Origin: Bradyrhizobium sp. Ash2021
Lineage (GTDB): Bacteria; Pseudomonadota; Alphaproteobacteria; Rhizobiales; Xanthobacteraceae
Reading direction: 5' to 3'
Assembly (NCBI RefSeq): GCF_031202265.1
Contig: NZ_CP100604.1
Coordinates: 7,918,501-7,982,500, forward strand
DNA: 64,000 nucleotides
Below the pieces are notes generated by a model that worked only from the letters and a program-made list of their open reading frames with translations, searched no databases and was not told the DNA's origin. The number at the start of each line of letters is the position of its first letter. Within the stretch, counting starts at the first letter, position 1. The position numbers were made by a program, and so were the translations under genes. Below are positions 27,440 through 35,633 of this stretch, one piece after another.

Positions 27440-29619
27440 TTAGGCCGGCTGTATCGGCAGCCTTCTGATGCGGCGCCCCGTCGCCGCGAAAATGGCATTC
27501 GTGACCGCGGGGGCCACAGCGGCTGTAGCCGCTTCGCCCAAGCCGCCAGGATCAGCCGTGCTCGCCACTATATGGGTCTCGATTGGTGGCGTTTCATCGA
27601 TGCGCAGCGGCGGATAAGAGTCAAAGTTGCCTTGCTCGACTCGGCCGTCCTTGATCGTTATCGCGCCGCGCAGCGCAGCCGTGAGTCCGAAGATCGTTCC
27701 GCTCTGTATTTGTGCGTCGATCATCTTCGGATTGACCGGCAATCCACAATCCACCGCGCAGACGATACGTTCCACCCTCACATTTCCTTTCTCGTCGACG
27801 GCCACCTCCGCCACTTGCGAAAGATAGCTTCCAAAGGCGAACTGAAGTGAGACGCCCCTGCCCTTTCCGCGAGGCATCGGCTGACCCCAGCCGGCCTTCT
27901 GCACGGCAAGATCCAGGACCGCCAAAGCTCGGGGATTGTGAGCTAGAAGATTCCTGCGGAATTCGACGGGATCCTGCCTGGCCGCTGAGGCCAGCTCATC
28001 CATGAAGCTCTCGACGATGAAGACGTTGTGTACCGGTCCTACACCACGCCAAAACCCGGTCGTAATGCCGGGCGGCTCGGCCCGAACGTATTCGACGAGA
28101 ATGTTGGGAATTGCGTAGGGCGGCTCGGCAGCCCCTTCGATCGCATCGAAATCCAAACCGTTTTTGAACAGGGGCGGAGAAAACCGGGCCACGACCGAAG
28201 AGCCGCATACCCGATGGTGCCACGCGACAGGTCTTCCCGCCTCGTCGAGACCCGCCGATATCCGATCGTAGTAGTAGGGTCGGTATAGATCGTGCTGGAT
28301 GTCCTCCTCGCGGCTCCAGATCACCTTGACGGGACCGTCGATCTGCTTGGCAATTTTGACCGCGAGAAGGGTACCATCTGGCTCAAGCCGACGGCCGAAG
28401 CCTCCACCCAAATACTGATTGTGGATCACAATGGCTTCCTTCGGCATTCCAGTGAGCGTCGCGACCGCGCCTGCGTAACGGTGGGCTGCTGCGTGCCGAC
28501 CCAGATTTCGCAGATGTCCTTCCGATAGTGCACCGTGCAATTCATCGGCTCCATGGCTGCGTGAGCCAGAAACGGCAACTCATAGACCGCGTCCAAACGC
28601 CGAGCCGCGCCGGAGAACGCCTGCTCGAACTGGCCCTCGTTTCTCGCCACGACCCCCGGGCTTTCGGATGCCTTCTTGAGCTGCTCGACGAGCTTCTTAC
28701 TATCTATCGAGGCGTTAGGACCGTCGTCCCACTGTATCGCGGCGGCTTCCAAACCCTTCTTGGCAGCGCCCATATGGTCGGCAACGACGGCTACCGCCTT
28801 ATCGACCGCGACCACCTGATGCACACCCTTGATCGCGAGTGCCGCGCTCTGGTTCACGGCCTTGGGTCTTCCTCCAAGCACCGGAGATATTGCTATCGCC
28901 GCGACCTTCAGGCCCGGCAGCACCACGTCGATTCCGAACTGCGTTCGTCCACTGATCTTGTCGGGAGCCTCAAGTCTCTTCGGGGATGTTCCAATGAGAC
29001 TGAACTGTCCTTGCTCCTTCAGCTTGATGCGATCGAGAGCGGGAGGTCCCGATTCGGCCGCGGATCGCAGCAAGTCCCGATAGGGCAGCGACCTGGCGCC
29101 CGACGGATGCAAAACCACTCCATCCTTGACGGTGCAGGCCGCCGGGTCGACTTTCCAACGCCGGGCCGCCGCCGCGACCAACATGAGGCGCGCCGCGGCG
29201 CCAGCTTGCCGAAGGGGTAACCAGAAACCCCGGATCGAGGCTGACAATCCTGTCGCCTGTAAATGCAGGAACGGATTGGCGTAGAGGGCGTCATTCGGAG
29301 GCGCGTGTTCGACCTCGATCTGGTCGAGCTTGACTTCGAGCTCCTCCGCCAAGAGCATCGAGAGCGAGGTATAGACCCCCTGCCCCATCTCGACTGACGG
29401 TATGGTCAAGCGTACGCGGCCGTCGGGCTCAATTCTCACGAACGCATTCAAGATCGCGCCGCTATCGCTTCCATCAGCCATGGACCAGGACGGCAGGGCA
29501 ACCGCCAGGGCGAGTCCCCCTGCCGCGGTCGCACCGACCTTCAGGAGCGCTCTGCGAGAGACTCTTGCTTCGTCTGCGCCCGATACTGGCCGCGTGAGCG
29601 TGTCGGTGGTTTGCCGCAT
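27440..29619 (-). pseudogene. Molybdopterin aldehyde/isoquinoline oxidoreductase large subunit, frameshifted
   Basis: The gene would encode about 725 residues of an IorB-type molybdenum hydroxylase. The start at ATG 29619 has GGGAGGG upstream and a Tat signal (SRRALLKVGATAAGGLAL). The N-terminal half runs through PSVEMGQGVYTSLSMLLAEE to CEIWVGTQQPTVTQ, then the frame changes near 28466-28472. The C-terminal half resumes as AVATLTGMPKEAI and YLGGGFGRRLEPDG and ends normally with GLGEAATAAVAPAVTNAIFAATG. A one-base loss or two-base gain explains it. The rest looks intact, so the lesion is recent or a sequence error. The IS lies at its 3' side. Confidence 0.82.
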
Positions 29620-29621
29620 TG

Positions 29622-30083
29622 TTAACGCCCTCCCTCGCTCGCGTATTTTATGGCAGCTCGAATGCGATTGTAGGTGCCGCATCGGCATACATTGCCGGAC
29701 ATCGCGTCGTTTATCTCCGAGTCCGTCGGGCGTGGATTGCTCGCCAGCAGCGCAGCTGCCGCCATGATCTGCCCCGACTGACAATATCCGCACTGAACGA
29801 CGTCTTGATCGAGCCAAGCCCGCTGCACCTTCCGGCCAGCAGGAGTCTCGCCGATGGCTTCGATAGTAGTCACTGCGGCCTCCCCGACACTGTCGACCGT
29901 GGTGATGCAAGATCGTGTCGCCGCGCCGTCTATGTGAACCGTACAAGCGCCGCAAAGCGCCATACCGCATCCAAACTTCGTTCCTGTCATCTTGAGAACG
30001 TCGCGCAGCACCCATAGCAGGGGCGTCTCGCCGTCCACGTCCACCTTATGCGACTTCCCATTTATCTTGAGAACGTATGTCAT
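29622..30083 (-). CDS. (2Fe-2S)-binding small subunit of molybdenum hydroxylase (IorA type)
   Basis: This 153-residue subunit passes electrons from the molybdenum centre. The plant-type iron-sulfur motif [16 protein letters not shown] and the second cluster motif [12 protein letters not shown] with CRCGTYNRI are complete. I chose ATG 30083 ([10 protein letters not shown]). Its stop is 2 bp before the large-subunit start, so they are coupled. With the large subunit frameshifted, it may have no working partner. Confidence 0.92.
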   Translation of the reverse strand: MTYVLKINGKSHKVDVDGETPLLWVLRDVLKMTGTKFGCGMALCGACTVHIDGAATRSCITTVDSVGEAAVTTIEAIGETPAGRKVQRAWLDQDVVQCGYCQSGQIMAAAALLASNPRPTDSEINDAMSGNVCRCGTYNRIRAAIKYASEGGR

Positions 30084-30213
30084 CCCGCACCAATCCCGCA
30101 CCAATAGAGTGTTGAGGAACGAGATCTATATTGCAGCCCGAACGGACCGTCGCTCGCGGGATTGCTTTGATGCCCGCGTTATTGCCGCCAGTTTCGTCGA
30201 TCCTGCTATGGAT

Positions 30214-31101
30214 CTATCGGCGATAGGACCTCGGCGTCACCCCCACCACCCGCCGAAAGGCGGTCGCAAAATGCGATGGATTCTCATATCCACATCTGGC
30301 GGCAATGGTCGGAATCGTTTCGTTCCGGCCCTGCAAGAGGCTCTTTGCCTCTTCCATGCGAAGGAAGGTCAGACGCTGCAGGGGAGTCTGCCCATACAGC
30401 TTCTTGTACAATCTCAGCAGGTGGAACCGACTGACTCCTGCCTCGCGCGCCAGATCCTCCAGACTCACTGCGGACGCGAGATTCTCGCGCATGAAGTCTT
30501 CGACCTTGCGCAGCCGGCCGTCGCTCGGATTGCGGTAGTGCGGCTCCCCGTAGCGGCCGTACCTGACCAAGAGATGGGCGGCCAACATCTCTCCCGCAGT
30601 CTGAGCATAAAGATCTGGCGCGGATTCTTGAAACGCAGCGCTCAGACTCAGCATCAGCTGGCTCACCAGGGGATCGCTGCTTCCGATACCGCTCGGCAAG
30701 ATCGGGGCCGCGGGACCTTTACGCCTGAGTTCTCGTGCAACGCGTTCGATGGTCGCGGCCGGAAGATGGAGCTGCAGGTTGCTGTGTGTCGTGTTGCCCC
30801 GCCATCGCAGTGTAGCGGCTTGTCCCGGAGCCGTCATACCAATGTGACCCGGCTCGGAATGAGAGTGCTGCCAGCCGTTGCGATAGCGGACCTCCAGGTC
30901 GCAGGAGCCACCGGTAACGAGAACGATCAAATGATCGCGAGTAGCGGGAGTTACGAATTCCTCGGCCTCTGCCGGATCCTCATAGGCCCGGATCAGCAGC
31001 GAGCGCCAACCGGCTCGCCAGCTGCAGGCCGTCATTGTGGCGCGCAAGTGCTTGTGCGCATCGAGGCTAGAAATTATCGTCCCCAAGTCGGGTCTCCGCA
31101 C
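30214..31101 (-). CDS. AraC-family transcriptional regulator
   Basis: This 295-residue regulator has an N-terminal sensing region and a C-terminal AraC/XylS double helix-turn-helix (VSLEDLAREAGVSRFHLLRLY and TIPTIAARCGYENPSHFATAFRRVVG, ending TPRSYRR). It lies upstream of the iorA/iorB-type genes on the same strand and probably controls them. The inducer is unknown. A perfect palindrome at 31193-31224 upstream is a candidate operator. Confidence 0.9.
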   Translation of the reverse strand: MRRPDLGTIISSLDAHKHLRATMTACSWRAGWRSLLIRAYEDPAEAEEFVTPATRDHLIVLVTGGSCDLEVRYRNGWQHSHSEPGHIGMTAPGQAATLRWRGNTTHSNLQLHLPAATIERVARELRRKGPAAPILPSGIGSSDPLVSQLMLSLSAAFQESAPDLYAQTAGEMLAAHLLVRYGRYGEPHYRNPSDGRLRKVEDFMRENLASAVSLEDLAREAGVSRFHLLRLYKKLYGQTPLQRLTFLRMEEAKSLLQGRNETIPTIAARCGYENPSHFATAFRRVVGVTPRSYRR

Positions 31102-31437
31102 CGGCAGTGACGGTAGGATAGATCAACTCTCACCTGAATGAAGTCCATTCTCGTTTTGCTGGATACAACTACTACTCCGGCACCTAATGAACGCCAACAG
31201 ATAGCTCCACAGCTATCTGTTGGCTCGAAAAGGTCAACGCAAAGAGACCCGCTCCGGCGAAGAACCGGATCAAGCGTCGGTCAAGATGAGCCACATGGCC
31301 ATCGTTCCTCGGGCCGCCTCAGCTGGCGACCTCTGCCTTTTACTTGCACGCCAGCGCTATGGATTTCAAACGGCGCACAAATCATTTTCAAGTTGTTAGC
31401 GGGACCTGAAAACACCGATCGTCTTTCGGTCAGGTTC
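31102..31437. other. Intergenic region upstream of AraC gene
   Basis: This stretch has no credible gene. Its one clear structure is the palindrome at 31193-31224. The remainder has no feature I can support. Confidence 0.6.
31193..31224. promoter_or_regulatory. Perfect palindrome, candidate operator of AraC gene
   Basis: GCCAACAGATAGCT (31193-31206) and its exact inverse (31211-31224) are separated by 4 bases. It lies 92 bp upstream of the AraC start and 213 bp past the stop of the acetolactate-synthase-like gene. No T-run follows on either strand, which favours a protein-binding site over a terminator. Confidence 0.5.
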
Positions 31438-33093
31438 TCACCCAGCGTCCACATTGCCAACCCGCCCGCCCAGCTCATCCACCAGCACGCGCGTGTTCTC
31501 GCTGTAGTCGATCGGCACCGCGACGATGTGGACGCCGCCGGCCGCGAACGCGGCTTCCAGCGTCGGAACCAGGTCGGCGGCGGAGGCGACGCGATGACCG
31601 TGGCCGCCATAGGACTCGGCATAAGTGACGAAATCCGGATTACCAAAAGTCATGCCGAAGTCGGTGAAGTGATCGACCGCCTGCTTCCAGCGGATCATGC
31701 CATAGGCAAAATCCTCGACGATCACGACCACCAGATCAAGCTTCAGCCGCACCGCGGTTTCCAGCTCCTGGCTGTTCATCATGAAACCGCCGTCGCCACA
31801 CAGCGCCATCACAGGGCGATGAGGGTTGAGAAGTTTGGCCGAGATCGCCGAGGGCAATCCCGCGCCCATGGTGGCGAGCGCGTTGTCGAGCAGCAGGGTG
31901 TTGGCGACATGGGTGCGGTAATTGCGCGCGAACCAGATCTTGTACATGCCGTTGTCGAGGCAAACGATGCCATCCTCCGGCATCACCGCGCGGACGTCGT
32001 GCACGAGACGCTGCGGAATGATCGGGAAGCGCTCGTCCTCGGCGCGCTCGTTGATGTGGGCAAGAATGTTTTTGCGAAGCTCCGGCATACCCTGATCCGG
32101 CGTAAGCTTGCCCTCCAGCCGTCCGGCAAGTGCTGCGACGGATGCGCCGATGTCGCCGATCAGCTCGGCGTCGGGATAGAACACCTCCTCCACATTGGCG
32201 GAGACGAAGCCGACATGGATCACCTTGGGACCGCCTGTGGCCTTGCCCATCAGGAAAGGCGGCTTCTCCACCGTGTCGTGGCCGATGGCGATGATCAAAT
32301 CGGCGCGGTCGATCGCGTCATGGACATAATCGCGTTCCGAGAGCGCGGCCGTGCCGAGATAGAGATTCGAGCCGCCGGTGACGGCACCCTTGCCCATCTG
32401 GGTGTTGAAGAAGGGAATGCGGGTGCGGCGCACGAAATCGGACAGCGCGTCGACGAGGCGCGGCCGGTTGCCGGCGGCGCCGATCATGATCAGCGGACGT
32501 TTTGCCTCCAGGATCATCGCGACCGTTCGATCGATCGCTGCGGCGGACGCCACCGGCCGGTCGACCGGATGCGGCAACATCAGGGGCGCGTCGGCCGGCT
32601 CTGCGGCGATGTCCTCGGGCAATTCGAGATGCACGGGGCCCGGCCGTTCCTCGACGGCGACGCGGAAAGCGTCGCGCACCATCGCCGGGATCGAGGCTGC
32701 GGAAACGATCTGCCGCGTCATCTTGGTCAGCGGCCGCATCGCGCCCACGATGTCCACGATCTGGAACCGGGCCTGCCGCGCGCTCTTGATCGCCTTCTGG
32801 CCGGTGAGCATCAGCATCGGCATGGCGCCGAGATGGGCATAGGCCGCGGCGGTGGTGAAATTCAGCGCGCCGGGCCCGAGCGTCGACAGGCAGACGCCGG
32901 GATGCCCGGTCAGCCGGCCGTGGGTCGCCGCCATGAAGGCCGCGGCCTGCTCGTGCCGGGTCAGCACGAGTTTGATCTTCGAATGGCGCAGCGATTCCAG
33001 AACGTCGAGGTTTTCCTCGCCGGGCAGCGCGAAGATGCGGTCGACACCTTCGTTCTCCAGCGCCGCCACCAATAGGTCGCAGCCCTTGGCCAT
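31438..33093 (-). CDS. Acetolactate synthase large subunit-like ThDP enzyme
   Basis: This 551-residue ThDP-dependent enzyme has the three expected domains. The catalytic Glu lies in LTRHEQAAAFMAATHGRLTG, and the ThDP motif is GDGGFMMNSQELETAV followed by VVVIVEDFAYGMIRWKQ. The acetolactate synthase pattern (STLGPGALNF, MPMLMLTGQK) suggests condensation of pyruvate-type substrates. The Asn that normally binds the metal after the GDG motif is Glu here (VED). No small regulatory subunit lies nearby, so it is probably catabolic, not the biosynthetic ilvB. The exact substrate is uncertain. Confidence 0.82.
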   Translation of the reverse strand: MAKGCDLLVAALENEGVDRIFALPGEENLDVLESLRHSKIKLVLTRHEQAAAFMAATHGRLTGHPGVCLSTLGPGALNFTTAAAYAHLGAMPMLMLTGQKAIKSARQARFQIVDIVGAMRPLTKMTRQIVSAASIPAMVRDAFRVAVEERPGPVHLELPEDIAAEPADAPLMLPHPVDRPVASAAAIDRTVAMILEAKRPLIMIGAAGNRPRLVDALSDFVRRTRIPFFNTQMGKGAVTGGSNLYLGTAALSERDYVHDAIDRADLIIAIGHDTVEKPPFLMGKATGGPKVIHVGFVSANVEEVFYPDAELIGDIGASVAALAGRLEGKLTPDQGMPELRKNILAHINERAEDERFPIIPQRLVHDVRAVMPEDGIVCLDNGMYKIWFARNYRTHVANTLLLDNALATMGAGLPSAISAKLLNPHRPVMALCGDGGFMMNSQELETAVRLKLDLVVVIVEDFAYGMIRWKQAVDHFTDFGMTFGNPDFVTYAESYGGHGHRVASAADLVPTLEAAFAAGGVHIVAVPIDYSENTRVLVDELGGRVGNVDAG

Positions 33094-33332
33094 CGTTCCG
33101 CTCCCTGTTCATGTTGCCGGCACTGCAGCCGTCGCGCACGCATCGATCATGCGACGGGAACCCGGCGACCGCAATCGCAAGCGTCTGAACGGCGATTGCG
33201 ATCGAAATGCGCAGGATTGCCCGCTCCTGCCGTACACGCGCTGCTCACGGATAACTGATCCAGGCTGTGGAACCGAGGGCGTACCGGTTCGGTTGACGCA
33301 TGCCGGAGAACCCCCCTGGGACGAGCACCAGG

Positions 33333-33375
33333 AAAAAAACACTTCACTGAAAAACACTTCACTAAAAAACACTTG
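33333..33375. repeat. Three tandem AAAAACACTT-type repeats in leader
   Basis: Three copies of an AAAAACACTTCACT-like unit, period 14-15 bases, run up to the ribosome site (CTTGGAG) of the 33388 gene. The third copy merges into the Shine-Dalgarno region. They could arise by slippage and may vary in number between strains. Confidence 0.65.
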
Positions 33376-33387
33376 GAGATCTAACTG

Positions 33388-33594
33388 ATGCGCAGACTTA
33401 TCCTCGCCGCCACCGCCCTCGCCTTTGTGTCCTCGACCGTCTCGGCACAAACACCGGACAAGGCCGGAAGCACCACGGCGCCCGCAGCCCAGAGCGGCGA
33501 CACGATGAGCAAGGGCGACGCACCGAAGACCAAGATGGCATCCAAAAAGAAGTCAAAAAAGCCGGCCAAGAAGTCGAGCGACGACGCGAAGTAA
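33388..33594 (+). CDS. Small secreted Lys-rich protein
   Basis: This 68-residue protein has a signal peptide (MRRLILAATALAFVSSTVSA, cleavage before QTPDK). The mature part is hydrophilic and ends in a strongly basic region of Lys, Ser and Ala. GGAG lies upstream at good spacing, and a strong terminator follows at 33612. It is probably periplasmic, possibly interacting with anionic polymers. No family is named. Confidence 0.75.
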   Translation: MRRLILAATALAFVSSTVSAQTPDKAGSTTAPAAQSGDTMSKGDAPKTKMASKKKSKKPAKKSSDDAK

Positions 33595-33611
33595 CGGAGC
33601 GAGCAGCACAG

Positions 33612-33640
33612 AAGGGCCGCCTTCGGGCGGCCCTTTCATT
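33612..33640 (+). terminator. Rho-independent terminator after small secreted protein
   Basis: AGGGCCGCC, a TTCG loop and GGCGGCCCT form a 9-bp perfect stem at 33613-33634, followed by TTCATTTG. It lies 18 bp after the stop of 33388-33594. The TTCG tetraloop and moderate T-run support termination. Confidence 0.85.
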
Positions 33641-33839
33641 TGACCCGTCACTTGACCTTGTCGCTTGGCCTTGTCGCTTGGCCTTGGCTCATTCGCCGGC
33701 ACCGGCCTGCGCACGTCATCGCGGCCCGGGTCGGATTTCCGCTATTTTTAGCCAGTGCAACCAACCCGCAGGAACCTTTGCCTTTGTGACGAATTAGCGA
33801 CCATTGCCATCGGTGTGGCGTTTGGTGACAGGGCGGATA

Positions 33840-34892
33840 ATGTTGAATTTGTTCAGGCATTCGGATGAGGCCGATCTCGAAAGGATCCTGGCCGAACACG
33901 CCGCCATCGCATCCGGCGCCCCGGACGAAACCCAATCCCACGAAAAGCAATTCCGCGACCTGCTGCAGGCGCTGCCCGCCGCCATCTACACGACCGACGC
34001 CCAGGGACGGATCACGTTCTTCAACCGCGGCTGCGTAGAATTCGCCGGACGGACGCCGAAAATCGGCGACATGTGGTGCGTGACCTGGAAGCTGTTCCTG
34101 CCGGACGGCACGCCGCTGGCCCATGAAGATTGTCCGATGGCGATTGCGCTCAAGGAAAATCGCCCGGTCCGGGACATGGAAGCGATCGCCGAACGGCCGG
34201 ACGGCTCGCGCATCTGCTTCATGCCCTATCCGACGCCGCTTCGCGACGAGTCTGGCCGGCTGATCGGCGCCGTCAACATGCTGGTGGACATCACCACCCG
34301 CAAGCAGGCCGAAGAGCGGATGATGCTGTTGACCCAGGAAGTCGACCACAGGTCCAACAATCTGCTCGCCGTAATCCAGGCGATGCTGCGATTGACCAAG
34401 GCCGATACCGCGGAAGAGTTTCAGGCGGCGTTTCAGGGCCGCTTGAGCGCGCTGGCCAATGTGCAGCGGCTGTTCTCGGTGTCGCGCTGGACCGGCGCCA
34501 GCCTCAAGACCATCATCGAGGAAGAACTCCGGCCCTATGCCGCCAACGATGCCAGGCGGGTCAGCATCACGGGCTGCGATATCAGGCTGCCGGCAACGCT
34601 GGCGCAGGCGATCGCAGTGTCCGTGCATGAGCTCGCGACCAACGCCGCCAAATACGGCTCGCTGTCGAAACCGAGCGGCACGATCGACATCAGCTGGCAA
34701 ACCGACGCGGCCGACAATCTCCTGCTGCACTGGACGGAATCCGGCGGCCCGCGAACCGCCGAACCCGTGCGCAAGGGATTTGGCGTCGGCGCCGTCGACG
34801 GCGTGATCCGCACGCTGAGCGGCAGCATCAGCCGGCACTGGAAGCCCGAAGGCCTGGTCTGCGAACTGAGCTTCCCGAGCATCGCGGCGTAG
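33840..34892 (+). CDS. PAS-domain HWE-family sensor histidine kinase
   Basis: This 350-residue cytoplasmic kinase has a PAS domain (about 40-150; AIYTTDAQGRITFFNRGCVEFAG) and an HWE-type kinase core. The phosphoacceptor His is in LTQEVDHRSNNLLAVIQ, with HELATNAAKYG and the WTESGGP box that define the HWE family. The PAS domain may bind flavin or another ligand, but the LOV Cys motif is absent. I chose ATG 33840, which has AGGGCGG upstream; a TTG at 33804 is also in frame. No response regulator is adjacent, so it is an orphan. Confidence 0.88.
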   Translation: MLNLFRHSDEADLERILAEHAAIASGAPDETQSHEKQFRDLLQALPAAIYTTDAQGRITFFNRGCVEFAGRTPKIGDMWCVTWKLFLPDGTPLAHEDCPMAIALKENRPVRDMEAIAERPDGSRICFMPYPTPLRDESGRLIGAVNMLVDITTRKQAEERMMLLTQEVDHRSNNLLAVIQAMLRLTKADTAEEFQAAFQGRLSALANVQRLFSVSRWTGASLKTIIEEELRPYAANDARRVSITGCDIRLPATLAQAIAVSVHELATNAAKYGSLSKPSGTIDISWQTDAADNLLLHWTESGGPRTAEPVRKGFGVGAVDGVIRTLSGSISRHWKPEGLVCELSFPSIAA

Positions 34893-34925
34893 CGGCTGAT
34901 GGGTTTTCGTTGATCGGCGTGCGGT

Positions 34926-35051
34926 TCACCTCGCCCCGCTTGCGGGGAGAGGTCGAAGCCGAAGGCTTCGGGTGAGGGGGGCTCTCCGCGACACCGAATG
35001 CGCGGAGAGTCCCCCTCATCCCGACCTTCCCCCCGCATGCGGGGAGAAGGA
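34926..35051. repeat. Palindromic intergenic repeat cluster
   Basis: Four hairpins occur: CCCCGCTTGCGGGG (34934-34947), GAAGC..GCTTC (34955-34969), a perfect 9-bp pair CTCTCCGCG / CGCGGAGAG (34982-34990 and 35001-35009), and CCCCGCATGCGGGG (35031-35044). This is a REP/BIME-type element between convergent genes. Confidence 0.82.
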
Positions 35052-35083
35052 GAAGTGGCCGCCCCGTCCAAATCCATCACGCT

Positions 35084-35599
35084 CTACCTTGCTTCCAACC
35101 CCACATCCTTCAGCTGCTGGGCGAAGAAGCCGGACAGGCTCATGTCCAGCGCGCCGCCGACATAGACCTCCGACGACGTCACCTGCTGCTTGCCGAGCGT
35201 TACCAGCACGCCGATCCGGTAGGCGAACCACAGATGCGGATCGGTCAGCGCCTGCAGCTTGTGCTGGTCGTGTGCGAGCGGCTGATGGTTGTTCGCCTTG
35301 CGCACTTCGATCGTGAGCAGATTGTTGGGAATTTCCCGCTGGTGCACGACAATGTCGGGATAGATCGACTTTCCGAAATGATCGTCGGTCGAGACGACCG
35401 TCCCATGGGGCAGCCGCAGCGTCCGCTCGCCCAGCCGATCATAGTCGCAGTCGACTTCCCAGCCCGGAAAGTGCTTTTCGATCTGTGCCGCCAGGCGGTG
35501 GGTGAGCGTGCGCTCGCCCAGATCCTTTTCGAACAAATGCACCTCGCGGGCATAAAACTCCCGGATCGCGCCGACAAGCTTGTGCAACTCCGCCTGCAT
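35084..35599 (-). CDS. Uncharacterised protein with possible PD-(D/E)XK nuclease-like fold
   Basis: This 171-residue protein starts MQAELHKLVGAIREFY, then THRLAAQIEKHFPGWEVDCDY. The order YPDIVVHQREIPNNLLTIEVRK resembles PD-(D/E)XK nuclease core motifs, with Asp in YPDIVVH and Glu in IEVRK. Instead of ExK the site reads ExRK, so activity is uncertain. It starts 34 bp after the stop of the ThDP enzyme gene on the same strand. Whether it is a nuclease or an inactive relative cannot be settled by eye. Confidence 0.6.
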   Translation of the reverse strand: MQAELHKLVGAIREFYAREVHLFEKDLGERTLTHRLAAQIEKHFPGWEVDCDYDRLGERTLRLPHGTVVSTDDHFGKSIYPDIVVHQREIPNNLLTIEVRKANNHQPLAHDQHKLQALTDPHLWFAYRIGVLVTLGKQQVTSSEVYVGGALDMSLSGFFAQQLKDVGLEAR

Positions 35600-35633
35600 G
35601 TCGCCTCCGACAGACGGGCGGCGACGGCCGCCC

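Noticed and set aside
31138..33075. 645-residue plus-strand frame
   Set aside because: It is the shadow of the acetolactate-synthase-like gene and has no recognisable domain.
33652..33688. Short tandem repeat of CTTGTCGCTTGGC-like units
   Set aside because: It is too short and lies just after a terminator; no function can be argued.
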